A stretch of 64,000 bases of DNA from Acidovorax benzenivorans (GCF_028680575.1 NZ_JAPCKI010000005.1:186001-250000), one strand, 5' to 3'; positions 27,467-36,924 are shown, counted from the first letter of the stretch. Translations and numbers: made by a program. The notes: generated by a model not told the origin, from the sequence alone.

Positions 27467-28378
27467 CTACACCCAGATGCGATACGCCCAGAATGCCTCG
27501 TCGCCATAGATGCCGTCGTACAGAGCCTGCGGCGCGTAGCCCGTGATGCGGCGCGTGACACGGCACAGGTGCGACTGGTCTGAGAACCCGGCACCCGCCG
27601 CCACGTCGGCCCACTTGACCGAGCCCTGTGCTGCATCGGCCGCGATGGTGTCGAAGAACGCTTGCTCTGCCTTGCCAAAACCGCGCAACTCGCGCAGCGG
27701 CAGGCCGGCCCAGCGCTTGATGCGGCGCTCCAGTTGGCGCAGGCTGCGGCCGGGGGCAGACAGGGCGGCCCGCTGCGCCAGGTGTGCGGCCCAGTCGCCG
27801 TAGCGCTGTGTGGGCAGTGACTGGGCGGGGCGGCAGGCCTGCCAGCGGGGCTCCAGAAAGTCTTCCAGGCACTGCAAGCGGGCTGCGTTGTCGGGCAGGT
27901 TCTGCACCGTCTCGCACAGGGCCAGCCAGTCGGGTGCAAGGACCGAACGTGCATCCACCATGCGGTCGGTCAGGGCGCCGGGGTCCACACCGGTGAGCTG
28001 GTGCAGCGCATCGGGCATGAACATCACCATCATGGCGTGTGTGGGTTCGGCGCAGAAGCTGGAGGTGGGGCGGGTCTGCGGGCCTGCCAGCACCCAGCGG
28101 CCGGGGTAGGCGTCGCGCGGGCTGTGTTCCGTGGGCATGGTGTCGGAGCGCTCGGCCACCAGGGCCTCGCTGCGGCCCTCAAACCACCAGCTCAGGCTGC
28201 ACAGGGGCGATGCAGGAAAGCGGTTGATGCGCTGTGCGTCGCTGAGTGTGTAGCCCACCGTGCTGCGCGCCATGGCTGCACGCAGGCAGGTGGTCAGGCC
28301 TGGGCGCGGTAGCCACAGCTCGCCGGAGGGGATCAACCCGGCGGGATGCCGTGGGGAGAGGGGGGCCAAGCTTGCCAT
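27467..28378 (-). CDS. AraC-family transcriptional regulator
   Basis: A 303-aa regulator with a long N-terminal sensor region and a C-terminal double HTH. The second HTH reads WADVAAGAGFSDQSHLCRVTRRITGYAP, typical of AraC proteins; the linker contains SLRQLERRIKRWAG. The sensor (AELWLPRPGL-like start, YTLSDAQRINRFPASPLCSLSWW) resembles DUF6597-type AraC proteins. It is divergent from the cytochrome P450 gene with 76 bases between starts, making that gene its likely target. I chose the ATG at 28378; the longer frame overlaps the divergent gene. Confidence 0.82.
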   Translation of the reverse strand: MASLAPLSPRHPAGLIPSGELWLPRPGLTTCLRAAMARSTVGYTLSDAQRINRFPASPLCSLSWWFEGRSEALVAERSDTMPTEHSPRDAYPGRWVLAGPQTRPTSSFCAEPTHAMMVMFMPDALHQLTGVDPGALTDRMVDARSVLAPDWLALCETVQNLPDNAARLQCLEDFLEPRWQACRPAQSLPTQRYGDWAAHLAQRAALSAPGRSLRQLERRIKRWAGLPLRELRGFGKAEQAFFDTIAADAAQGSVKWADVAAGAGFSDQSHLCRVTRRITGYAPQALYDGIYGDEAFWAYRIWV

Positions 28379-28454
28379 GGGGCGCGAGTGTAGGCGACGG
28401 GGGCTGTCGCAATCGTTCAATACCCGCGCGCTGTGGCGCAGCAGCATGCGGGGC

Positions 28455-29894
28455 ATGAATCCGACCACTGTCAACACTGCGCCTGCCACCTCAGCCGATG
28501 TTCAGCCCACGCCCACCATGCCCGGCGGCCCGCGCAGCCGCTGGTGGGGGCTGCCGCTGCTGCGCGCCATGCGGGCCGACTACCTGGGCTTTGTCACCCG
28601 GCTGCAGCGGGAGCACGGCGACCTCACCCGCATGCGCCTGGGGTATGAAGACGCATGGGACCTGATGCACCCCGACCTGGTGCGCGAGGCGCTCATCACC
28701 CATGCCGACCCACTCATCCGCTGGGAGCGTGGCATTGCGGTGTTCGAGCAGGTGTTTGGCCAGAGTGTGCTGGTGACCGAAGGCGCCACCTGGCAGCGCC
28801 AGCGCCGCATGCTGATGCCAGCGTTCAGTCCCAAACGGGTGGCAGGCTACGCGCAGCTGATGACCGACGCCGCTCGCAGCGCGCTCGACGCTGCCGTTCC
28901 TCTGGGGCAGTCTGGCGCGCTGGTGGCCGTGGACACGCTGTGGACCGATGTGACCATGGACGTGATCCTGCGCACGCTGTTCAGCACCTCGGCGCAGGAG
29001 GATGCGCACGAGGCCGCCTGGGCCACGCAGACGCTGTCGGAGACGGCGTTCCGGGAAATGTTCATGCCCTTCACCTTGCCCGACTGGCTGCCCCTGCCCG
29101 GCAAGGCCGCCAAGCGGCGCGCCATCCGGTCGTTGAAGGGTTTGGTCTGGCGCCACATCCATGCCCGCCAGGCCGAGGTGCCCACGCCCGGCGCCCCGGA
29201 GCGCTCGGACCTGCTGCACATGCTGCTGGCCCTGCGCGATGAGCCAACGGGCGAGGCCCTGTCGCCGCAGGAGGTGTTCGACCAGTGCATCGTCAGCTTT
29301 CAAGCCGGGCACGAAACCAGCGCCACCACGCTGCTGTGGTGGACCTTGCTCATGGCCCAGCACCCCGATGCCGCGCAGCGCGCCCAGGCCGAGGTCGATG
29401 CCGTGCTGCAGGGTGGCACGCCCGGCCCCGAGCATGTGGCCCAACTGCCCTGGCTGGGCGCTACGCTGAAAGAGGCGCTGCGCCTGTATCCCCCGATCGC
29501 CGCGCTGATGAGCCGCCGCACCACGGCGCCCATCACGCTGGGTGGCGTGCAGGTGCCCCAGGGCGCCATGCTGCGCATCACACCCTGGGTACTGCACCGC
29601 GATGCGCGCTGGTTTGCCGAGCCAGACCGCTTTGTGCCCGAGCGGTTTCTGGACGGCGCGCCGCCCATCCCTCGGGGCGCGTGGATTCCGTTCGGCCTAG
29701 GACCGCGCGTGTGCATTGGCCAGCACTTTGCGATGCTGGAGATGACGCTGCTGGCGGCCATGCTGCTGCAGCGCTACACGGTGCGTCTGCCAGCCGGGGG
29801 CGCCGTGGGGGCGCCCCGGTTGCAGGTCACGCTACGGCCGGACGGGGCGTCTGCGCTGTGGCTGCAGCGGCGCGAGGCGCCGCAGGGGCGATAA
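28455..29894 (+). CDS. Cytochrome P450
   Basis: A 479-aa soluble P450 monooxygenase. The I-helix oxygen-binding motif is AGHETSATTL (about residue 285), the K-helix ExxR is LKEALRLYPP, the PERF-like motif is FVPERFLDG, and the heme-binding loop is FGLGPRVCIGQH with the axial Cys. No membrane anchor, so it is a cytosolic class needing external ferredoxin or reductase, neither of which is adjacent. Overall it resembles CYP102/CYP110-like fatty-acid or terpenoid hydroxylases, but the substrate is unknown. ATGs at 28446 and 28455 are both possible; the second is used. Confidence 0.9.
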   Translation: MNPTTVNTAPATSADVQPTPTMPGGPRSRWWGLPLLRAMRADYLGFVTRLQREHGDLTRMRLGYEDAWDLMHPDLVREALITHADPLIRWERGIAVFEQVFGQSVLVTEGATWQRQRRMLMPAFSPKRVAGYAQLMTDAARSALDAAVPLGQSGALVAVDTLWTDVTMDVILRTLFSTSAQEDAHEAAWATQTLSETAFREMFMPFTLPDWLPLPGKAAKRRAIRSLKGLVWRHIHARQAEVPTPGAPERSDLLHMLLALRDEPTGEALSPQEVFDQCIVSFQAGHETSATTLLWWTLLMAQHPDAAQRAQAEVDAVLQGGTPGPEHVAQLPWLGATLKEALRLYPPIAALMSRRTTAPITLGGVQVPQGAMLRITPWVLHRDARWFAEPDRFVPERFLDGAPPIPRGAWIPFGLGPRVCIGQHFAMLEMTLLAAMLLQRYTVRLPAGGAVGAPRLQVTLRPDGASALWLQRREAPQGR

Positions 29895-29921
29895 GGCGCG
29901 CTGCTTACCTGTGGCTGATGC

Positions 29922-30656
29922 TCAGGGCAGCTCTGCGCCGCCCATGCGTCCCAGGATCGTGCGCGTACGCCCCGCCAGGTACGCGGATCCGGGGGCTTTC
30001 TCAAAGCGTTTGGGCGCTGGCAGCATCACTGCCAAGCGGGCAGCTTCGGCAGCGCTGAGGCGGGAGGCACTTTTGCGAAAGTAGTGCTGTGCAGCGGCCT
30101 CGGCGCCGAACACACCTTCGCCCCATTCCACGTTGTTGAGGTAGATCTCCAGGATGCGCTGCTTGCTCAGCAACTGCTCCAGCGCCAGCGTGAGCACGAA
30201 CTCCTGGCCCTTGCGCAGCAGGGTGCGTTCGCCCGACAGCAGCAGGTTTTTGGCCAACTGCTGGGTGATGGTGGAGCCGCCCCGGATCTTGGGCGCACGC
30301 ACCGGGCGCTCGGGGGCGCGGGCCTGCGCCTTGCTCGCCAGAGCTTCGGCCTTGGCGTTGCGCTCCCAGGCTTTTTCGATGGCGTTCCAGTCCACGCCTT
30401 CGTGGTTGACGAAGCCGTCGTCCTCCGAGGCGATCACAGCGCGTTTGAGGTGGTCAGCGATGTCGCCGTAGGGCACCCATTGTTGGCGCCAGGGCACATG
30501 GCCCTTGTTGGTCAGCAGCGCCCACGCCTCGGAGCGCTGGAAGGTAGTGGACTGGGGGTTGATGACCACCATGGCGGCAATGCGCAGCACAAAAAACAGC
30601 TGCAGCGCCACTAGGGCGATCACCAGCAGTCCCAGCCAGCGCAGCACGGCTTTCAT
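29922..30656 (-). CDS. mtgA: Monofunctional biosynthetic peptidoglycan glycosyltransferase
   Basis: A 244-aa membrane-anchored GT51 enzyme that polymerises lipid II into glycan strands. One N-terminal membrane helix (WLGLLVIALVALQLFFVLRIAAM) precedes the catalytic domain. GT51 motif 1 is ASEDDGFVNHEGVDW with the catalytic Glu, motif 2 is GGSTITQQLAKNL, motif 3 is RKGQEF and motif 4 is EIYLNNVEWG. There is a ~20-residue Ala/Lys/Arg insert between motifs 1 and 2. It starts 18 bases after aroE in the same direction. Confidence 0.95.
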   Translation of the reverse strand: MKAVLRWLGLLVIALVALQLFFVLRIAAMVVINPQSTTFQRSEAWALLTNKGHVPWRQQWVPYGDIADHLKRAVIASEDDGFVNHEGVDWNAIEKAWERNAKAEALASKAQARAPERPVRAPKIRGGSTITQQLAKNLLLSGERTLLRKGQEFVLTLALEQLLSKQRILEIYLNNVEWGEGVFGAEAAAQHYFRKSASRLSAAEAARLAVMLPAPKRFEKAPGSAYLAGRTRTILGRMGGAELP

Positions 30657-30674
30657 CGTGGCGTCCTCAGGGGC

Positions 30675-31538
30675 TCAGGCGGCGGTGGTAGCGGTGGGTT
30701 GCTGCATCTCGCGCAACACCTGTGCCGAGGGCGGGCGCACCCCGCGCCACAGCAAAAAGGCTTCGGCGGCTTGTTCTACCAGCATGCCCAGGCCATCACG
30801 CGGCGTGGCGCCGTGGTGGCGTGCCCAGTCCAGGAAGTCTTGCGCGGCGGGGCCGTACATCATGTCGTAGGCCAGAGCGCCGGGGCGCAGCACGCTGGCG
30901 GGCACGGGCACGCCAGCACCGGCCAGGCTGCTGGCTGTGGCGTTGATGATCACATCGAAATTGCCCGCTAGCGCTTTTGGTTCAAGCGCTAGTAGCTCTG
31001 AATTTTGTAGCGTGGCCAGCGCACTGTGCGACTGCACCAGCGCCTGTGCCTTGGACAAGGTGCGGTTGGCCACGGTGATGTGGCGGGCACCTGCCAGCAG
31101 CAGCGGGCCCAGCACGCCGGCAGCGGCGCCACCGGCACCCACCAGCAGCACATCACGCCCGGCGAGCGACACCCCCGCATTGCGCGTGATGTCGGCCACC
31201 AGGCCTAGGCCGTCGGTGTTGTCGGCGTAGATGCTGCCGTCGGCGCGAAAGGTGAGGGTGTTGGCGGCACCGGCGAGCTGTACGCGTTCGCTGCACTCCG
31301 TGGCCAGGCCGGGCGCCTCCGTTTTGAACGGCACGGTGACGTTGCAGCCACGCCCGCCCTCGGCCGCGAACGCATGCACGCCCTGGGCAAAACCGTCCAT
31401 GGGCACCAGGCGGCGTTCGTAGGCAATGTGTTCACCCGTCAGTTCGGCAAAACGGGCGTGGATGGCGGGCGAGCGGCTGTGGGCGACCGGGTTGCCCATC
31501 ACGCAATACAGGTCGGCAGGGGTGGCGGGGGATGTCAT
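30675..31538 (-). CDS. aroE: Shikimate dehydrogenase
   Basis: A 287-aa AroE, which reduces 3-dehydroshikimate with NADPH in the aromatic amino-acid pathway. The shikimate-binding SRSP (about 20-23), the catalytic Lys in NVTVPFKTEA (~68) and Asp in DNTDGLG (~105) are present, as is the NADPH loop GAGGAAAGV (~136). Residues ~177-194 are encoded by a copy of the dispersed ~60-bp repeat, in frame. This segment falls between the NRT cofactor region and FDVIINAT, where AroE proteins vary in length. The gene is followed by mtgA and preceded by the TonB-like gene. Confidence 0.95.
   Translation of the reverse strand: MTSPATPADLYCVMGNPVAHSRSPAIHARFAELTGEHIAYERRLVPMDGFAQGVHAFAAEGGRGCNVTVPFKTEAPGLATECSERVQLAGAANTLTFRADGSIYADNTDGLGLVADITRNAGVSLAGRDVLLVGAGGAAAGVLGPLLLAGARHITVANRTLSKAQALVQSHSALATLQNSELLALEPKALAGNFDVIINATASSLAGAGVPVPASVLRPGALAYDMMYGPAAQDFLDWARHHGATPRDGLGMLVEQAAEAFLLWRGVRPPSAQVLREMQQPTATTAA
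30956..31010 (-). repeat. Dispersed ~60-bp repeat (copy 3) inside aroE
   Basis: The minus strand reads CTACAAAATTCAGAGCTACT then AGCGCTT...AAGCGCTAGCGGGCAATTT. It aligns with the intergenic copy at 49847 at about 42 of 57 positions by eye. Here it is translated in frame as part of AroE. Confidence 0.65.
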
Positions 31539-31655
31539 GGGGGCTAGGGCTGCGTGGGGCTTACGGTACGGTCGGCCGTGCGGAGAGTTCTGTGGGGTGA
31601 GCAGGCGAGCCCTTGGTTCCAGTATGGAAAGCCTCGCTGCGCACCCGTTGGGCAG

Positions 31656-32516
31656 TTACTTCACCACGGTTTCCAACGTCTGGTCGCGGGTGAACTTGAA
31701 GCGCGCCACCATGGCGATCTGGTCGGCCTTCTTGCGCATCTCGGCATCAAAGGCGCCAAAGGGCCCTGCGGCGCGGGCAATGGCTTCGGCGCGGCGGTCC
31801 AGCGTGCCGTTGCCCGAGCCTTGCACGATCTCGGTGCCCAGCACACGGCCGTCGTGGTTGACGGTGACGATCATCGTCAGCTCGCCGTACAGCTTGCGGC
31901 CGCCTTGCTCCGGGAAGTTCTCGGTGCCCTTGTCCTCCACCTTGCGGCGCAGCGCGTCGTAGTACACGGCGTAGGCTTCTTCGCGGGTGGCGGGGCTGAT
32001 GTAGCGCTTCTTGGGGCGCGAATTTTCTTCGTTGATGCGCTTTTCGATCTCGGCCAGCAGCTTGACGAGCTGGCGGCGCTTTTCTTGCTCGCTGGCCTGT
32101 TCGGTGCTCTGGCTGGCCTGGCGCGGATCGGGCGCGGGCATCGTGGCCAGCTGCTTGCGCAACTGGGCCAGCAACTGGGCCTGCTGCTCTTGCATCGCGT
32201 CCATCTTGCGCTGGGCTTCTTCGTAATCGTCGCCGACGGTCGTCAGCGCCGAATAGGGCAGGGGGCTGGTGGCCCGGCCCTTGTCGGCATCGCCACCGCC
32301 CGCCAGATTGGCCTGGGCAATCGCCTGGGCCTTGTCGGGGCGCTCGTTGGACTTGGCGTTGACCAGGATGACTTCGAGCGGCGTGTCCTGGAACACGCGG
32401 TTGAAGCCCTCGGGGTCGATGAAGCGCACCGAGATGAGCGCGGCGTGCACGGCCACCGAGACGCCCAGCGCCAGCTGCAGCGTGCTGAAGGTGCGGAGGA
32501 AGGCAGGGAGTTTCAT
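31656..32516 (-). CDS. TonB-like energy transducer / cell-envelope protein
   Basis: A 286-aa inner-membrane protein with one N-terminal helix (FSTLQLALGVSVAVHAALISV), a charged Gln/Glu/Ala-rich coiled-coil-prone middle (about 85-170, including QEQQAQLLAQLRKQL), and a C-terminal TonB-type domain (YGELTMIVTVNHDGRVLGTEIVQGSGNGTLDRRAEAIARAAGPFG-like beta region). It is TolA/TonB-like in layout. No exbB/exbD gene adjoins it. It lies between the RNB nuclease and aroE on one strand, 33 bases after the nuclease stop. Confidence 0.8.
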   Translation of the reverse strand: MKLPAFLRTFSTLQLALGVSVAVHAALISVRFIDPEGFNRVFQDTPLEVILVNAKSNERPDKAQAIAQANLAGGGDADKGRATSPLPYSALTTVGDDYEEAQRKMDAMQEQQAQLLAQLRKQLATMPAPDPRQASQSTEQASEQEKRRQLVKLLAEIEKRINEENSRPKKRYISPATREEAYAVYYDALRRKVEDKGTENFPEQGGRKLYGELTMIVTVNHDGRVLGTEIVQGSGNGTLDRRAEAIARAAGPFGAFDAEMRKKADQIAMVARFKFTRDQTLETVVK

Positions 32517-32549
32517 CGCCGGAAATTATCAGTGGGTAATCAGCGGGTA

Positions 32550-34625
32550 CTACGGGGCAGCAGCTGCCGCCGTAGCTTCGGCGGGCGCCTCGTTCACATC
32601 CACCGCAATGGCAATCGGCCCGGCCACGGTGTCGTCGTCCTCGGCATCGTCCACCGGGCCGTCGTCGCTGGTGTCTGCCGGGTCGTCCAGGCGCTCGATC
32701 ACGGTGCCATGGATGTCCAGCGTGATTTCGTCCACCTCGCCCAGCTTGACCTTGAGGCGCGCGCCGCGAGGCAGGTTTTGTGCGCCCAGCACGGGGAACA
32801 CCAGCGGAATGTCGTCTGCGCGAACGAGGAAGCTGCCGCCCGGGCCTTCCTTGAAGACCGTGGCGTTCAGCTCGGTGATGCCGTTCTGCTCCACATATTT
32901 GAGCGTCCAGAAGCGTTCCATGCCCGCCTGGTAGCCGTTGTAGGCGCTGTAGGCACCGTCAAAGCTGCTGATGATGGAGAACAGGTCGGCGTCCTTGGGC
33001 TTGAACGGCGCCGCCAGCGCGGCCGTAGCACCGTGGCGTGCGCAGGCAATGATTTGCCACTGGTTGACCAGATCGGTGTAGCGGCGCAGCGGCGAGGTGG
33101 CCCACGAATAGGCTTTGACGCCAATGCCCGCGTGCGGCAGCGCCTTGGTGCCCATGCGCACCTTCACGCCGGGCGCCATGCTGGCCTGGCTGCGGTAGAT
33201 GCCGGGCACGCCCAGCTCGGCCATCCAACTGCCCCAGGTGCTGTTGGCCACGATCATGGCCTCGGCCACGATCAGATCGAGTGGCGCGCCGCGCTGGCGC
33301 ACGCTGATCTGCACTTGTTCATCACCCGTGGGCTCGGCGCCGTTGTTGCCGACCAGTCGGAAGTTGTAGTCCGGCCGGTTGAAGTTTTCGGGCTTGCCGC
33401 GCACCACCTCGCGGCGGGCTTTCAGCTCTTTGGCCAGGCGGTGCAAAAATGATAGCTGCGGGCGCAGGTCAGACAAGCGCTGGGGGTCGTTTTGGTGCTC
33501 AAACGCTGGGTTGCTGAGCCATTCTTCGGTCACCACGCTGTCGAGCTGGTCGTGGCGCAGGTTGGCGGCCACGTGCACGCGCTCGAGCTTGGTCTCAGTG
33601 CCCTTGAATTCCAGCGTGGCTTCGTCGATGGTGACGTACAACGACACGGCCGGGTTGGCGCGGCCTTCGTCCAGGGTGTAGGTCTGCACCACGTCGTCGG
33701 GCAGCATGGTGATCTTGTAGCCCGGCATGTAGACCGTGGACAGGCGGGCGCGGCCCAGTTGGTCAATGGCGCTGCCCGGCTGGATGGCCAGGCCGGGTGC
33801 GGCGATGTGGATGCCCAGCACCGCGGTGCCGGTGCCCAGGCCTTGGACGGACAACGCATCGTCGATTTCGGTGGTCTGCGAGTCGTCGATGGAGTACGCC
33901 TGCGCGGTGGACAGCGGCAGTTCGTCCGCAATGGCGGGTGCCGTGACGGCCGGAAAGCCCGTGCCCTTGGGGAAGTTCTCGAACAAAAAGCGCTTCCAGT
34001 GGAACTGGTAGGCGGAGTCGATGGCACCGGCCTTTTGCAGCAGATCGAGCGGCGCGGTGTGCGTGGCGCGGCTGGCCTCGACCACGGCCTTGTATTCGGG
34101 CGCGTTCTTGTCGGGCTTGAACAGGATTTTGTAGAGCTGCTCGCGGATGGGTTGTGGGCATTCGCCCCGGCCCAGTTGGGCGGCCCATTCGTCGATCTGC
34201 GCGAGGATGGCCTTTTTCTTCTCGATGGCGGCCAGTGCCTGCTGCAGGATCTCGGCGGAGGCCTTTTTGAAGCGGCCCTTGCCCGCGCGGCGGAAGTAGT
34301 GGGGCGCGTCGTACAGGCGGAACAGGGCGCCGGCCTGCTGGACCAGGGTGGCGTTGTCGGAGAAGTAGTCCCGCGCCAGGTCGGCAAAGCCGAACTCGTC
34401 TTCGGGCGCGAACTCCCATGCCAGGTCCAGCTCGATGGACTCGGCCACGGCTTGGGCCTGGGTGATGAGTTCCGATGGCGCGGGTTTCTCGAACTTCAGG
34501 AGGATGTGGGCGGCCTTGACCTTGACCCGTTTGCCCGAGTCCAGCTCGACCTGGGCTGATGTATCGGCCTCGGACAGGATACGTCCGGCCATGAATTTGC
34601 CGGCTTCTTCAAACAATGCGTGCAT
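32550..34625 (-). CDS. RNB-domain exoribonuclease (RNase II family)
   Basis: A 691-aa protein of the RNase II/R family, processive 3'-to-5' exoribonucleases. The RNB catalytic motif SIDDSQTTEIDDALS (about 243-257) has the Asp cluster that binds Mg2+. Later conserved blocks are MPGYKITMLPDDVV and ATSPLRRYTDLVNQWQ. The N-terminal ~200 residues do not show a clear cold-shock domain. The C-terminus ends in an acidic, Asp/Ala-rich tail. I chose the ATG at 34625 because upstream codons look non-coding and overlap the divergent gene's leader. Confidence 0.88.
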   Translation of the reverse strand: MHALFEEAGKFMAGRILSEADTSAQVELDSGKRVKVKAAHILLKFEKPAPSELITQAQAVAESIELDLAWEFAPEDEFGFADLARDYFSDNATLVQQAGALFRLYDAPHYFRRAGKGRFKKASAEILQQALAAIEKKKAILAQIDEWAAQLGRGECPQPIREQLYKILFKPDKNAPEYKAVVEASRATHTAPLDLLQKAGAIDSAYQFHWKRFLFENFPKGTGFPAVTAPAIADELPLSTAQAYSIDDSQTTEIDDALSVQGLGTGTAVLGIHIAAPGLAIQPGSAIDQLGRARLSTVYMPGYKITMLPDDVVQTYTLDEGRANPAVSLYVTIDEATLEFKGTETKLERVHVAANLRHDQLDSVVTEEWLSNPAFEHQNDPQRLSDLRPQLSFLHRLAKELKARREVVRGKPENFNRPDYNFRLVGNNGAEPTGDEQVQISVRQRGAPLDLIVAEAMIVANSTWGSWMAELGVPGIYRSQASMAPGVKVRMGTKALPHAGIGVKAYSWATSPLRRYTDLVNQWQIIACARHGATAALAAPFKPKDADLFSIISSFDGAYSAYNGYQAGMERFWTLKYVEQNGITELNATVFKEGPGGSFLVRADDIPLVFPVLGAQNLPRGARLKVKLGEVDEITLDIHGTVIERLDDPADTSDDGPVDDAEDDDTVAGPIAIAVDVNEAPAEATAAAAAP

Positions 34626-34716
34626 GGCGGCGATTGTCCCATGGGCGCCATCGGACTCCCGGACAGCGGCGCATATGATCCACGGCGCGCCATTTCTGCC
34701 CCTACCTGTTTGTCCC

Positions 34717-36309
34717 ATGTCCTTTGCCGCCATTGCCACGCCGCTGACACTGCTGGCTCTGGCGCTGCCTTTCCTGTTTTGCTTCACACAGGCGCCGGTT
34801 AACAACTTCTGGCCCCTGCTGGCGTCGTGGAGCTGCGGCGCGGTGCTGGTGCTGCTGGCTCTGGGGCGCTCCGGCGGTCCGCATGTGCGGGGCCCGAGGG
34901 GGGATATCCGGGCTCCGCAACCCCTGGTGTCGGGTCGGGTGTTGGCTACCGGCCTTGTGCTGACGGCGCTGGTGGCTGCGGTCATCGGGTTGTTGCAGTA
35001 TTTTCTGGGTGACCCTGGGCTGCCGGGGGTGCAGCCCTCCACCCCGGGGCAGGCCATTGGCAACCTGCGCCAGCGCAATCAGCAGGCGACGCTGTTGGGC
35101 CTGGGCGTATGGGCCTTGCTGTGGACCCTGGCACAGGTGCAGGGGCGTCTGGAACGCCCCCCCTACGCAGTGCTGCAACCAGGGCGGATGGCATGGGGCG
35201 TGCTGATCGGTTTGCTGATGGCCTGGGGGCTGGCGTTGTTGGCGATTTCCAGCGCGGCCACCGCGTCGCGCACCGGGGCGGTGCAGTGGCTGTTGCTGCT
35301 GGGGCTGATGCTGTGCTGGCGCGTGTCCTGGGGGCGCCTGGCTGTGGGGTTGGGCGTGTTTGGCCTGGTGCTGTACGGCGTGGCTGCGTGGCTGCTGCCC
35401 CTGTGGCTGCTGGACACGACCGGATTTGCGTCGGATGGCCTGTTCATGCGCATCATCAACGAGGAGCCAGGCTGCACCAGTCGCCGTGTGCTCTGGGGCA
35501 ATGTGTTGCATTTGATCGCGCAAAAGCCCTGGGCGGGATGGGGCTGGGGCGAGCTGGATTACGCGCACTACATCACCGTGTTCCCGGACGAGCGGTTTTG
35601 TGTGCTGCTGGACAACGCCCACAACCTGCCTTTGCACTTGGCGGTGGAGCTGGGTGTGCCCTTGGCGCTCGCCTTGTGTGGCGCGGTGGTGATATGGGTG
35701 CTGCGCGAAAAGCCCTGGCGCGAGGCCGATCCGGAGCGGCAACTGGCCTGGGGCATGCTGGCACTGGTGGGTCTGCACAGCCTTCTGGAGTTTCCGCTGT
35801 GGTACGGGCCGTTTCAGCTGGTCACGGTGCTGGCCATCGCGTTGTTGTGGCGCTGGCAGTTGCCCAGCTGGGCAACTTCGCTTGGCGCGCGCCGGGTGGT
35901 GGCCGCCGTTATCGTGGCCGCACTGGCGCTAGGGGCCTATGTGGGCTGGGATTTTTACCGCGTCAGCCAGCTGTACAAGCCGCTGGCTGACCGGCCACCG
36001 TCCCTGCGCCATGACACCGTACGCAAGGTGGGTGACACCCCGTTTTTCACCGATCAGGTCGATTTTGCGCTGCTGACCACCATGGAGCTTTCACCTAGCA
36101 ACGCGGGCCAGGTCTTTGCCGTGGCCAACAAACTGCTGCACTTCTCGCCGGAGCCCCGGGTGATCGAGCCGCTGATCGAAAGTGCCACGATGCTGGGGCT
36201 GGACGACGAGGCGGCGTTTCACCTCAAGCGATACCGTGCTGCGTACCCGGCGGACTATGAGCGCTGGCGGGAGCATGGGCGGCGGATTTCGTCACACCTG
36301 AAGCCTTGA
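34717..36309 (+). CDS. PglL/PilO-type O-oligosaccharyltransferase (Wzy/WaaL superfamily)
   Basis: A 530-aa inner-membrane protein with about 11-12 hydrophobic segments. It resembles protein-glycosylation ligases such as PglL, which move lipid-linked glycans to pilins in the periplasm. The features are the QRNQQATLLGLGVWALL segment, the SRTGAVQW motif, the long periplasmic loop containing the conserved His in DNAHNLPLHLAVELGVPL, and a soluble C-terminal region (Wzy_C_2-like). It could also be an O-antigen ligase or polymerase; no glycan cluster adjoins it directly, although a surface-modification cassette lies 6 kb downstream. Confidence 0.82.
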   Translation: MSFAAIATPLTLLALALPFLFCFTQAPVNNFWPLLASWSCGAVLVLLALGRSGGPHVRGPRGDIRAPQPLVSGRVLATGLVLTALVAAVIGLLQYFLGDPGLPGVQPSTPGQAIGNLRQRNQQATLLGLGVWALLWTLAQVQGRLERPPYAVLQPGRMAWGVLIGLLMAWGLALLAISSAATASRTGAVQWLLLLGLMLCWRVSWGRLAVGLGVFGLVLYGVAAWLLPLWLLDTTGFASDGLFMRIINEEPGCTSRRVLWGNVLHLIAQKPWAGWGWGELDYAHYITVFPDERFCVLLDNAHNLPLHLAVELGVPLALALCGAVVIWVLREKPWREADPERQLAWGMLALVGLHSLLEFPLWYGPFQLVTVLAIALLWRWQLPSWATSLGARRVVAAVIVAALALGAYVGWDFYRVSQLYKPLADRPPSLRHDTVRKVGDTPFFTDQVDFALLTTMELSPSNAGQVFAVANKLLHFSPEPRVIEPLIESATMLGLDDEAAFHLKRYRAAYPADYERWREHGRRISSHLKP

Positions 36310-36315
36310 CCGGAT

Positions 36316-36337
36316 GCGCGGCGGACGGCCGCCGCGC
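36316..36337. terminator. GC-rich hairpin between convergent genes
   Basis: GCGCGGCGG (36316-36324), loop ACGG, CCGCCGCGC (36329-36337) fold into a perfect 9-bp stem between the convergent PglL-like and esterase genes. There is no T run, so termination efficiency is uncertain. Confidence 0.5.
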
Positions 36338-36339
36338 GC

Positions 36340-36924
36340 TCAGGCCAGCCGCAGGAACTGGTCCACCAAGGGCAGGTAGTCCCCATAGTTGCCCAGCGCG
36401 TGGTCGCCCCCGTTCAGCACCACCTGCTGCGCCTGGGGGTAGCGCCCCGCCATCTCGCGCCAGTCCAGCACTTCGTCGCCTTGGGCGATGATGGCGAGCT
36501 CTGGGGCCGAGGGTGGGCGGCCCCGCATGTCCAGGGCCTGCAATTCGCTGATGTACTCGGGCAGAAAGTAAAAGCGCTCGGATGGGTCGTGCCAGGTGGT
36601 CTGTTCGCCGATGTAGCGGGCCAGGTCTCGCGCCGGGTCCACGGCGGGGTTGAGCATCACGCTGGGGCAGCCCGCATGCTGGGCCACCCAGCTGGCGTAG
36701 AACCCGCCCAGCGACGAGCCGATCACGGCCATGGATTTGCGAGGCCAATCTGCAATGCCCTGTGCCACCAGCGCCATGGCGGCCTGGGGTGATGGTGGCA
36801 ATTGGGGGCACCAGAAGGTGACGGATGGGTGGTGCGCTGCCACATGGGTGGCCGTCTGGCGGGCCTTGGCTGATGAGGGCGACGAGCGAAAACCGTGCAG
36901 GTACAGCAGGTGTGTGGTGGTCAT
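36340..36924 (-). CDS. YqiA/YcfP-family alpha/beta-hydrolase (esterase)
   Basis: A 194-aa compact esterase of the YqiA type. It starts with the family pattern HLLYLHGFRSSPSSAKA, where HGF forms the oxyanion region. The nucleophile elbow is GSSLGGFYA with Ser near 79. The Asp is in AIIAQGDEVLDW and the His in GGDHALGNY. Relatives hydrolyse short-chain acyl-CoA or p-nitrophenyl esters; the natural substrate is not known. I chose the ATG at 36924, which gives the common MTTTHLLYLHG start. Confidence 0.88.
   Translation of the reverse strand: MTTTHLLYLHGFRSSPSSAKARQTATHVAAHHPSVTFWCPQLPPSPQAAMALVAQGIADWPRKSMAVIGSSLGGFYASWVAQHAGCPSVMLNPAVDPARDLARYIGEQTTWHDPSERFYFLPEYISELQALDMRGRPPSAPELAIIAQGDEVLDWREMAGRYPQAQQVVLNGGDHALGNYGDYLPLVDQFLRLA

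Noticed and set aside
31554..33452. A 632-codon plus-strand frame over the TonB-like and RNB genes
   Set aside because: It crosses two well-supported genes and has no motif.
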